A stretch of 64,000 nucleotides of DNA, taken from contig NW_003314317.1 of NCBI RefSeq assembly GCF_000143415.4, positions 530,877 to 594,876 of the forward strand, given 5' to 3'. The position numbers and the translations under genes are program-made. The notes under the pieces are model-generated. The model was not told the origin of the DNA. It was given only the letters and a program-made list of their open reading frames with translations, and ran no database searches. Positions within the stretch are counted from its first letter, which is position 1. Every line of letters begins with the position of its first letter. Origin of the DNA: Selaginella moellendorffii (taxonomy: Eukaryota; Streptophyta; Lycopodiopsida; Selaginellales; Selaginellaceae). This document shows positions 38,501-47,802 of the stretch, piece after piece.

Positions 38501-38648
38501 AGACAGTCTCTACTGATACAGCAGCATTGCCTTCCCCAAGCCTTTCACAGTGTATAACAAAGTTCCGATCCATAGACACAAGGGTCCCTTTTGCAACTCT
38601 CTTCCCACCATTCAAAATGTAAACCTTTTCCCCAACCCTGAAGGCCAT
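35508..38648 (-). CDS. DDE-like transposase candidate (DUF7869 type), 2 exons, 1029 aa
   Basis: The large exon 38648-35594 starts MAFRVGEKVYILNGGK. A 51-base intron (CAAG|GTGAG to TTCAAG) leads to a short acidic end (GEQSESESEEA) at 35542-35508; without splicing the frame ends two codons later. The N-terminal 200 residues look like small beta-rich modules. Then come a Cys cluster (ACCKRRCCQHADW), FYRIKTEFEEQ and a zinc-like SKCDEC. Three acidic motifs follow in the order expected of an RNase H-like DDE nuclease: IIHDKMDQKK, LLLQTDNAGSENKN and VGHTHEDVDAMFS. These match, from memory, the DGMDQ / DNCxxENKN / GHTHEDVDQ signature of plant and algal DUF7869 proteins. The catalytic role is inferred. 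Two of the element's palindromes lie inside this exon, at 36827-36850 and 36883-36907, and are translated. Confidence 0.7.
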
Positions 38649-38817
38649 TCTGAAAGTGCAGAAAAGAAGTTAAGACCATACAAAAAATGATTGGAGAATG
38701 GCCTAAATCATAACATACCAAACAACCTCAATAGCATGAGGCCACATGCCATTATTCAAACATGCTATTGACACCCACGTGAAATTTCGCATTCACAAAA
38801 TTGGCATGAGCCCTCAT

Positions 38818-38841
38818 GCCATTAGTGGTACCACTAATGGC
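38818..38841. repeat. Perfect 24-base palindrome
   Basis: The half-site GCCATTAGTGGT is followed directly by its exact reverse complement. It sits between two palindromes of the ATGGCATG family. Confidence 0.9.
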
Positions 38842-38856
38842 ATGAGGCCTCACACT

Positions 38857-39007
38857 ATCTTTGGCCCCTGCTAGCCTGTTGCTATATTCCTTTTGCCTTG
38901 CTGCAACTGTATATATTTTTGTGTGCGTGACTAGTCACCCATACAAAAATATATACAATTGCAGCAAGGCAAAAGGAATATGGCAATAGGCTAGCAGGGG
39001 CCAAAGA
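38857..39007. repeat. Long foldback (about 65-base arms)
   Basis: The left arm begins ATCTTTGGCCCCTGCTAGCC and the right arm ends with its reverse complement at 39007. The arms differ at only a few positions; the loop is about 20 bases near 38923-38942. Each end abuts an ATGGCATGAGGCCTCA palindrome. It would form a stable hairpin. It could be a MITE-like insertion or an inverted duplication. Confidence 0.85.
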
Positions 39008-39029
39008 TGGCATGAGGCCTCATGCCATC
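39006..39029. repeat. Perfect 24-base member of the palindrome family
   Basis: The half-site GATGGCATGAGG is followed by its exact reverse complement. This is the best copy of the dispersed family and a useful reference for the others. Confidence 0.9.
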
Positions 39030-39104
39030 TTGATATACACACAGCTGCAGGCAAGTAAAAACATACATGACAATACGCTAGCCATGAAATTGCAAGGGCC
39101 CAAG

Positions 39105-39126
39105 ATGGCATGTGGCCTCATGCCAT
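39105..39126. repeat. Palindrome family member
   Basis: Left half ATGGCATGTGG and right half CCTCATGCCAT, with one mismatched pair. Confidence 0.85.
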
Positions 39127-39219
39127 TTCTAAATGTGGTCCTAAGCCATTCCATGGTGAACATACCAGGAAGCACAAGTGCCGAATATCAAGAGGAAGCG
39201 GTAGCCACACCAAAGACAG

Positions 39220-39365
39220 TGCCGCTCGCAACACCGCAACTACTCGTAGCGCCGCTCGCAACACCGTAACTGCTCGTAGCGCCGCTCGCACAAACTGCCA
39301 CTCGCATAAACTGCCGCTCGCAATGGCGCTCGCAATGCCGCAACCGCTCGTAGACGCATAAACCA
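39220..39365. repeat. Minisatellite with GCCGCTCGCA core
   Basis: Irregular repeats of GCCGCTCGCAACACCG and CTCGTAGC units about 30 bases long. The translations are not protein-like. Confidence 0.75.
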
Positions 39366-39714
39366 CAGCCCACAACGCCGCTTACACAAGCAGCGCTCAC
39401 TGCGCTCAGCGGAACCAAGAACACGGCGCACAAAAATGATAGACCTAGGAATGAGTTCGAGAATTCAAAAATAACACACGCTTGAACGTCACATCAAATC
39501 CTCTGACAAACCAGATCTTATGATTCCTCTGACAAATTTCAAACTGAGTAGCTTCTAGACTTTGCTGTCGGAGGTTGAACTTTGTCACATCATGTCCTTG
39601 CCTCGATCCAGCTGTGCCATGTCAGTGATTCGAACTTTGCCATGCCATGTCAGCGATCCGCGCCAAGATTATTCGCCGTGTAAAGGAATAATTATGCTGT
39701 GTGTGTACGTCCAT

Positions 39715-41065
39715 TTATGGCAATATAATGCCACATGCCATTCAAAGAATAATGCTAGTCGAGCATCTTTTGGTGCATTTTTGGGTTCAAAATTGCCTGA
39801 GCCCACACGCTATAAAGTTTACCTGTACCAAAAATAGAAACAGCATTTATTTACTTGGGAATTTATATGGCTGAGGCATTTTTAAACTTACAAACACATG
39901 CCCTACTTACATTCCTTTGGTTGCTTAAAATTCAAAAATATTATAAACCTTTCTTTTTGCATTTTCGAAGTTTTCAATTATGGCTTTTGATTTTCGCAGG
40001 ACCAGCCTAGTAATCTATTTGCATCCCGTCATATTTATAGCTAGCTTTCGTTTGTCCCCTTCGCTAGCCTGAGATACATCTGCTCGGCATCTGCCTCTTA
40101 CAGCATTTGCCCAGAAAGGGCATCTTTCTTCACGCAGCATTTGCCACATGTTTAGGGTTTAGGGTTTAGGGTTTAGGGTTTAGCAATTCAGTAGCTTGAT
40201 AAACATGCAAATACAGAACTTGATGCAAAATCCTTTGATATGTCACAATGCCCCTAGGACCATAAACACATTTCAATAGAGAGGGTCCTTTCATTTCATA
40301 ACTCCTTACGTAGATCTTGGTGAAACCAGAGTTAGTGAAGTTAGTTTCTTGTGATCCCGCATCTGATTGTGATGTCCCTTTGCAGTTTCGATGGAAAGGT
40401 CAATGCACACCAAACTGTGAAATCTTGGAGCAAAATAACGGTCGGATCTATGGCAAATGCCCCTGAAACATTGTAAGGCTCGTGTGGTCTCATGTGGTGT
40501 CCGATTGAGATGCTTCTTTGCAGGGTCATCAAGAAAGACATTGTATACCATTCTGTAAAATCTAGTTGCGATCTAACGGTTGGATCTCCAGAAAACTCAA
40601 AAAAATCTCGCGCGTGTCAGAATATCCTAGGAATATACTCCTATGTGCCCCTGAAAATGGCATGCGGCCCCACGCCATTCAAGAGATAATGCCAGATGAC
40701 GCCGAGAATTTTTTGGTGCATTTTTTGGGTTCAAAATTGCATGAGCCCACACGCTATAAAGTTTATCTTTGCCAAATAGAGAAAAGTTTATCTGTGTCAT
40801 GTGAGGTAGTTACAGTCCTTTGTGCTCGGCATCTGCCTCTTGCAGCATTTGCACTGAAAGGGAATTTTTCTCCATTCAGCATTTGGCTCTGAAAATGGCA
40901 TGCGCCCACACGCCATTCAAGGAATAACGCCACAGGACGCCTGGATTTTTGGGTTTAAAATGTTTAGGGTTTTTTGGGTTTTTTCAAAATATTTTGGGTC
41001 CAACGTTTTTTGGGTTTCTTTGGTTCAAAATTGCATGAGCCCACACGCTATAATATTGATTTGAG
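39715..41065. repeat. Three direct copies of a palindrome-linked block
   Basis: Blocks starting near 39735, 40673 and 40910 share GCCATTCAA, a TGGTGCATTTTTTGGG-like run (first two), and TTCAAAATTGC followed by GAGCCCACACGCTATAA. A second shared pair is CTCGGCATCTGCCTCTT at 40082 and 40827. Confidence 0.7.
40151..40183 (+). repeat. Interstitial telomere-type repeat
   Basis: About four and a half tandem copies of TTTAGGG, the plant telomere unit. It lies inside the transposon, not at a chromosome end. Confidence 0.9.
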
Positions 41066-41397
41066 AGAAAAATAGAAACAGATAGAATTTCTTTATTTAG
41101 CTGAACATCTGCCATTTTTGGAAATACAAGATGCTTTGGAATATCCAATCATGCATGGTATAAATATAGCGAGGGTATTAAATGATATCCCAATCATGAT
41201 CTTTCTTTTGGATTTCGCGTGCATGCAGTCCGAGGAATGATGACGTTGCGGATTTCTTTTGGATTTTGCGTGCTTGCATGCGCGCGGCAATCCAGAAATT
41301 AATGGTGGCGCCCAAGTCCGAGGAATGATGATGTGGCGGGATTACCAACCGTTGTGACATTTCGCGCGTGTGAGGTTAGGTTTTGCATTTTGCTTTG

Positions 41398-41570
41398 TAC
41401 TCGCGCTCGCACACTCGCGCTCGCGCTCGCATCACACTCGCGCTCCCGCTCGCATCGCGCTCCCACTCGCGATCACGCTCACTTCTCTACAGGTTTCTCG
41501 TGTGCATCGGCGTCCACTCGCGCTTGCATCACACTCGCGCTCGCATCGCGCTCGTGTGCATCGGCGTCCA
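41398..41570. repeat. CTCGCGCTCGCA minisatellite
   Basis: Repeated CACTCGCGCTCGC and CATCGCGCTC units, with GTGCATCGGCGTCCACT twice. It lies in the 5' leader of the ParB/HAD gene. Confidence 0.8.
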
Positions 41571-41780
41571 CTTCAAGACACACCCAGTTTGTAACTTCGC
41601 CGCCAACTCCGCCGCCCACTCCACCACCCACACGCAGCCCACTTGGCGTCCCGGGAGATTTCAGCACCACTCTCCAACTGTAAGTGGCAGAGTAGCCTTG
41701 CTGCTACGATCCGCTGCACACACAGTGCACATTCGCCAGCGAGTCCGGCCTCGATTGTCACGGCCTCCATTCGGCTTCAA

Positions 41781-44700
41781 ATGGTAAGTCTTTTAGACGA
41801 AGTAGAAAATGGCATGAGGCCACATGCCATTCAGTAGCAACATTGGCATGCACCGATTGGGCTCTCGAGTGCAGTCCGGTTACAGATGGCGTGTAGCCTC
41901 ACGCCATCTTAGGATGCAGCCTCAAGACATCTGATGCAGTGGTGAATGGCGTGTGGCCTCACGTTATTTCCAGCTGCTAGCTTTTCATCTGTCAGCTCTA
42001 ATTGTTGTGCATTTTTGAACAGGCGAGGAATTGCGTTCTTCTTCCAGCCACTGTCAATGTGGATGCAGAGAAGGGGGAGGAGCTCACCAGTTGGACTTTC
42101 GGGATGGAAGGCGAGGATCTGATGCTGTACAACACAGATGGTGGGAGAAAAGAATGCATGGGGATCCTCATCCAAGTGACAGACACTCCATGCAGTTCCA
42201 TGCAAGAATATGGACTGGCACTTGTGGTAGAGACAGCGTCCGCCTTCAAGATCCACCTTGCACATCCTAGCGGCTTCCCGGAGGGGGGCAGCGGCTATGA
42301 GGAATTCCTAGAGGGAGCTAGGGAGAGGTTGTCCAGGAGGCCCACAATTTCAAAGACGCTGCGGGTCTATGAAGATCACATGGAATCCACGGACCTCACC
42401 TACGGCGATGTTCAAAAACTATATTCCAACATTGAGCCGTTGAGAGTGCCGCCAGTTTGCGAAGCGAAGGGGAAGGGGGTCGATCTGGAAACTACCCCGA
42501 AGCAGAAAAGGGTGGTCAAGCTCAAGCCGACGTCCGACTCTGCTGCTCCAAAAAAGAAGCTACTCGGTGATGCCATTGCCTCGGGTTCGAACACTACACC
42601 CACCAAAAAGAAGAGCCGCAAAGAGCAGAAAGAGCAAGAAGAGGCAGCAAAAATCGTCGCAGATAATAGTACTTGTTACTATTCCAACAAAGTATATACA
42701 ATCGACGTGAGCCGTATCGAGATCCAAAGCAAATACAACCACAGGCTAGTATCTGATGAGTGGGTGGAGAAACTGAAGCAGAAGATGCTGGCAAGTCCAG
42801 TAACACCCGACATCGCAGACGTGATCCCCTACTACCGAACAATGAAGGGCGAGACGAGGTTTCCAGACTTGATCAATAGGAAGGTGTTGGACGATCAGAA
42901 CATCCGGTTCTATGCCGTCTCCGGGCAGCATTCTAGCTTGGCGATGCAACAGATAGTTGTGGATATTATGGTGGGCGAGGAGGTGAAGAAAGTCTTCAAG
43001 ACAAGAGTTGTCTGCCTGATAAAAGGCAACTCGCCCCTCCGATCTATCATATACATCTCCCACGCGCAGAATGTCAAGCAAGAAACGTGCTACAAATCGG
43101 GTCTGCACGAGACATTGGCACGAACACGGAAGCTCTGGGTTCAACTGAAGAAGCCACAAAAACCAGGACAAGGACGTGCACTAGCAACTAGCGCCTGGCA
43201 GGTAAGCCTCGTTGCATGTGGCATAGCATGTGGCCTCACGCCATTTCCATTGCAGGAATTCTCGAGTTTTCTCTCGAAAACACTGGGGGTCAATGACACA
43301 CTCAGCATCCATAACATTCTACTCACGACAAAAGTTGTTTTTGACAAATGGGTAGATGTGCTAAGGAGGTACCATGACGGGGAGTTGCTAAACTCAATGG
43401 GTGTGGAGGACGGCCGGAAGCCCAATGATTTGAAGCTCAACGGCTTGCGTTTCTCGCGGTCTCTAGACGACGACGACCTTCTGACAGTGGCTAATGCTCT
43501 TCTACTTGGTGAGGTAGTCTTCAACAAGACCAAAATGACTCCCGGCCATATTGTGACATACGAGGACTTGTGCACGACTCTGAGAGCTCGTGCGCTATTG
43601 AAGGATTGGATCTTCGAGCAAGTGGCCGTGGCGAGGGTGAGCATCGACACCACGCAAGAGATGATGGAAGAGCTGGACTTGTCAAATGAAGACATCGACG
43701 AGTACGTGAAGGGGGCCCCCAAGTTCATCGATCTGCTGCGGGATGCCACGAAAAGTAAAGCTGAGAAGTTGGATCAGTATCCAAATTTCATTAAGAGGGA
43801 TGTCGACCGCCGGCTTCAGAAACAGCTCGACCCCACAGCAGAGGCCTATCGAGAACCTTACCGGGTATACGTGAATTCGGATGAGGATCAAAGGTGGAGG
43901 AGCATCGTTTCCCGCGGAGATGAGCAGGTCAAGAACATCTTTTGTGTGATGGACTTCACAAACGAGGAGATCACTCATGCAGACGAAGTCAGCTCCATCA
44001 TTGACTTAATGGTGGGACTTGCGGAGGTGGAATCTTCAGTCCACTATATGATCTACGACTCCGAATCCTATCACAAGTTCTGGAAGGCCTTGAACGAGGT
44101 GAAGGCTCGGTTGAAAGGCAAGGAGATGCGGGAGATCCATGGGATAATGGCTAAGAAGAAGATACCGACGAATGTCCGCATCTTCACAGTCGCCCTTGTT
44201 ATTGGTCCTGCAGCAGAGTGGGACTGGAGTGACTTCCCAGCTTCGTTCAACAAAGCCGATCGAATTGATCTAAGGGAGGTCAATTTACCCGTGCCTGAGG
44301 AACTGAAGACGGCTATGGAGCTTTCGAATCCAAAGAAAGCTCCAGGTGCAGCATGGGAAATGCTCAGCTGGGTCTTCAACGCAATAGCGGGTGACTCCAA
44401 GGGCAAATGCGTTGTCGAGTACAACTGCGGCGGACTATTCTTTCGAGCCGCACTACTCAAGGGTGTCCCGTGTGTTGCGGTGACAAACTCCATTGAAGAG
44501 GTGACTTCAATGGAGCATATAATTACAGTTGCCAAAGAAAAACAGTATCTTCTCTACGAACCTGGTGAGTACGCACTTTAAGTTTAAATGTTATCTCACA
44601 AGCTTTGTATGCAGGAGCGTGGCCACCCCCAGATGCTGAAACGGCGTTAACAGCTACTGATGTTAGGCCGAGGTCACAACCTGCACAAGGTAAGGTCACG

Positions 44701-47371
44701 TGAGGCCTCACGCCATTTTGATTATAGATCGTTGTGAATATTCAGACACGAGGACTGAAAAGCGCACTGGTGGCGCGTCGAAGAAGGACAAACAGACAAG
44801 CAATAGGAAAACAGGAGGTACAAATTATATTTGCAATGGCGTGTGGTCTCATGCCATTCCTTGCAGGAGACACTTCTTCAAAGGCAAAACAGGCAAGCAC
44901 CAGCCAAGCTCAAACTGACAGTGGTCATAAAAAGCGAAAGCACGTTGGACAGTCGTCGGGATCAGAGGCGTTTGATTCGAAAAGGAAGAAGGGTAACGAA
45001 AAGATGATAGGTAATGCCTCGCGGTTATGGCGTGTGTGCTCATGCCATTCATTGCAGATCAAGGGCTGAGTGAAAGGAGCCAGTCACCACCTTCTGACTC
45101 AGATTCCTATGGTGGACTCCCCTTCCCCAATCTCAATGGAGAGGTACAATGGATGAGGGATGCTTTTCAAGTCAGGGCCACGTTTTTCTCATCTCGTCGT
45201 CTTCGAAGGGTGCAAGAACGTGCAGAAACCATGTTAAGACAGTCGGGTGAGGATACGGTCCTAGGTCACGCACTAAAACAGGCTATGGATGTCTTGTATT
45301 TTGAGATGGAGACTCGGCCAGATGATTTTTCCAAGATGGTCCTGGAAAAACAAGCAATCCAGCCTGAGCAGCCTATGGAAGAAATGCAAGAGGGGGATGA
45401 GGAGCCAGAGAAAGATAATGAGCAGGAAGAGCAGAAGGACGAAGAGGAGGACGAAGAAGAGGAGGACGAAGAAGAGGAGGACGAAGAGGACTTGGATGGT
45501 CCTCACAATGGTGACGATCACAATAACGACGATGACGATGATGACGATGATGGCCAGCCTGAGGTGGCCAAAGAGCAGCGGAGGAAGGTCATACAAGACA
45601 AACCATCAGGTAAATAATAGTACATCCATTCCTAACCTTTTACCATTTCTAACATTGTCCATGTAGGTCGCAGAAGAAATGGTAAGTAGAGATTATTCAG
45701 TTGAATTAAGATACAAACTCTAGCCTTTAGTGTCGAGGAAGGATAGTGCCAAGCAAGGGTCGAAACGTATGTCCAATCCTTCAGAATCAGCAGTGCGCCC
45801 AAGTGATATCGGTCCTAGTTCCTCAATAGCAGTTGATGGTAAATACAGTATAGTCGATTCAATGTGCTAATGAGTTTGTTTTTAGTAGCACGGGAGGATA
45901 CCATCTCAATCGAAAGGAGATATTTGGACATGCATATGGATCCGCCAGTGGACTCTACTTGCCTGCAAGAGTCATCAGAGCTGGTGGAGGCTACTATCCA
46001 TATCAACGCCAAGCAAGCTGACCACGCTCCACTTGATGCTGCCCATACCACTGAGTCAATCTTGTCCACGTATCCAACTGACGGTGACCAGGCGCCATTG
46101 GACCCGCATGAGGCCGCCCCAGCCGCCGAGCCGGTCGTATCCTCATTTCCAACGTGTGCCCAATCGTCTGACTACGCGCCGTTGGAACCTCCCTACACCG
46201 CCCCTGCTGCCTGTTCGGTCATGTCCACTTTGCCAACGGAGGCACCAGCTGAAATGGCGTGTGATCACACGCCATCGGAACCACCCCATGCCACTGTTGA
46301 GCCAGTTGTACCAGAGTCTACAGCTGAAATGGCATGTGCCCACACGCCATCGGATGCGATTGACCCCACATTGCAGAGGAGAGTATTTCCGCCCTTCACG
46401 TTTCCTCGACCAAAACCCTCTGAACGACCATCGGGAGCACCATTCGCTAATATTGTAGATGGTAAAATTGACTTGTACCATTTTTTATGCTAACGCATTT
46501 CATTTCAGAGTCACGGCGAAAGTACTGTATCGTTTTTGATCTGAACGGTGTCCTTTTCTCCCATGAGCGTGGCTCGTCCTCGAATGTCACTGCACCCTCC
46601 AAAGCCTGCGGTCGCAAGTTGGTCAAAAGAAACAGATTCACATTAATCACACGGGAGAAACTGCGGGATCTAATAATGACCATGCGACACTTAAAACAGA
46701 GGGCCGGGTTCAATTTGCAATTGGGAGTTTGGACATCCATGATGCGCCACAATGCATTAACGTTGCTACAGATGATGCACGATCAGACGCGAGTAATATT
46801 ACCATTTGACTTTCTCCTAACGCAGGAGGATTGCTTGACTATGGTCCATGTGAGGGGTAGCAAGCCCATCTTCGTCAAGCCAGAGGCTGTAGTGATGAAC
46901 CGGACTGCTAGGTCAAGTGAAATCCTCATCATCGATGACTCGCCGATTAAAACTGCAGCGAACACGCACACATATGCAGTGCACCCCATCTCTTGCAGTA
47001 TGGAAACTAGGGAGAAGAAACCGTATGTTCTGGGGGACCTTGCAAAACGGCTTGAAGCAATGGTGATAGAGAACCGGCCAGTCCAGGAGGTGGCTGCAGA
47101 AATCAACCAAATGGCAGATGGAACGGTATATCAGAAGCCATTTGATCGGACAGACACCAGTCATCATTTATGGCATGTATATTGTCTAGCCAAGCACTAT
47201 CCGCATCTCCATAATCTGCTCAACCGGATGGGTTCTTCGACCACTGAACATGAGCGTGGACGTATTAGAGAAGAGATGGCATTACTATTGGGTTTAAATC
47301 CTGATAGTGTGGAGAGTGATGAAATTCCAAGATTATTGTATAGGCGTTGGAGGCAAAAAATAACAGTCTGA
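41781..47371 (+). CDS. ParB-like / acidic / HAD phosphatase-like fusion protein of the transposon, 11 exons, 1637 aa
   Basis: The function is unknown. The exons 41781-41783 (ATG only), 42023-43201, 43256-44564, 44615-44689, 44728-44817, 44867-45010, 45058-45609, 45667-45681, 45731-45838, 45886-46461 and 46509-47371 total 4914 bases in one frame with GT-AG borders; introns 3-10 are all phase 1 and exon 8 is a 15-base microexon. Residues about 220-320 resemble a ParB/sulfiredoxin-like fold: VYTIDVSRIEIQ, LVSDEWVEKLKQKM and YAVSGQHSSLAMQQI (compare the GxHR box). A large helical region follows to about residue 830. Residues 830-1350 are disordered, with a Glu/Asp run and Pro-rich repeats. The C-terminal 290 residues are FCP1/NIF-like HAD: FDLNGVLFS (second Asp of DxDx is Asn), LGVWTSMMRHNA and IIDDSPIKTA. 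The Asn raises doubt about catalysis. The gene could also be transcribed as two units. Confidence 0.65.
41808..41831. repeat. Palindrome family member in intron 1
   Basis: Halves AATGGCATGAGG and CCACATGCCATT with a mismatched centre. Two more copies lie in the same intron at 41885-41909 and 41943-41968. Confidence 0.85.
43202..43255 (+). other. 54-base intron made largely of a palindrome
   Basis: GTAAGC donor and TTGCAG acceptor. The interior is GCATAGCATGTGG plus CCTCACGCCAT. It has no stop and a length divisible by three, so retention would also keep the frame. Confidence 0.6.
44835..44858. repeat. Palindrome family member in intron 5
   Basis: Halves AATGGCGTGTGG and TCTCATGCCATT. The intron is only 49 bases (44818-44866), so the palindrome is half of it. 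Neighbouring introns carry copies at 44695-44716 and 45026-45050. Confidence 0.85.
45425..45560 (+). repeat. Acidic triplet repeat in exon 7
   Basis: GAAGAGGAG and GATGACGAT repeats encode the Glu/Asp run of the fusion protein. It is low complexity and likely variable in length. Confidence 0.85.
46254..46275. repeat. Perfect palindrome inside a coding exon
   Basis: ATGGCGTGTGA is followed by its exact reverse complement. It is read as MACDHTP. A near copy at 46329-46350 is read as MACAHTP, so the palindrome adds a repeated peptide to the protein. Confidence 0.9.
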
Positions 47372-47405
47372 GATGGCATGTATTTATTTAAAAATGTAAC
47401 TTATT

Positions 47406-47427
47406 ATGGCATGGGGTTCCATGCCAT
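47406..47427. repeat. Palindrome family member after the + gene
   Basis: Halves ATGGCATGGGG and TTCCATGCCAT, in the right subterminal region, 35 bases after the stop codon. Confidence 0.85.
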
Positions 47428-47778
47428 TGTATTAATATTAAAAGACAATTCTTTGAGAGGATTTGCATTATACTAGAAGTGTTACAGCATGTTATTGGAA
47501 GTCTACGAAGTTGTTTTATTAATAAGGGGAAAGTAAAGATTGAATGGGGACTTGGGCTCCACCTAGACTCGGAGCAACTGAGCCAATATTAAAAGGATGG
47601 AAAGAAATTGGACGACAATGACAAGGAGAAGAGAGAGGTGAAGCAGTGAGAAGTGATTGAGTAGACATTTCCTTGTTTAAAATAAAATGGCATGTGCCTC
47701 AATGCAGTTGAATTTTGTTATATTTATATACTATATAAAGGTTTGGAAACCTTATTTTACAAGTGGGATAATGACAAT
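47428..47778. other. Right subterminal region of the transposon
   Basis: No gene. It contains one degenerate palindrome near 47688 and, next to the TIR, AAGTGGGATAATGACAATTCCCACTT, an inverted motif related to the subterminal AGTGGGAT of the left end. Confidence 0.55.
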
Positions 47779-47802
47779 TCCCACTTTAACGAAATAGAGC
47801 TT
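47779..47802 (-). repeat. Right terminal inverted repeat, copy 1
   Basis: Exact reverse complement of 34375-34398. Followed by the AGTG duplication and the continuation of L. Confidence 0.9.

Larger units (their letters stand above)
38649..41780. promoter_or_regulatory. Repeat-rich divergent spacer between the two transposon genes
   Basis: It separates the divergent transposase (-) and ParB/HAD gene (+). It holds a long foldback, at least eight palindromes, an interstitial telomere-type tract, a Ser/Arg-like minisatellite and three direct repeats of a TGCATTTTTTGGGTTCAAAA block. No coding gene is supported. The end next to 41781 is the 5' UTR exon of the + gene. Confidence 0.6.
34375..47802. 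mobile_element. 13.4-kb TIR DNA transposon, copy 1
   Basis: Perfect 24-base terminal inverted repeats begin AAGCTCTATTTCGTTA at 34375 and end as its reverse complement at 47802. AGTG flanks both sides (34371-34374 and 47803-47806), while the sister repeat R shows a single AGTG at 62906-62909 with continuous sequence. This is a 4-bp target duplication with an empty site in the same window. The cargo is an 85-aa frame, a 1029-aa DDE-like transposase candidate (-), and a 1637-aa ParB/HAD protein (+). More than 20 related palindromes are scattered inside. I cannot assign a named superfamily. Confidence 0.85.

Noticed and set aside
34375-47802. Palindromes as a CRISPR array
   Set aside because: They are irregularly spaced over 13 kb, occur in exons and introns, and the host is eukaryotic.
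34375-47802. Helitron or CACTA identity for the large element
   Set aside because: The perfect TIRs and 4-bp target duplication exclude a Helitron; the ends are not CACTA and CACTA elements make 3-bp duplications.
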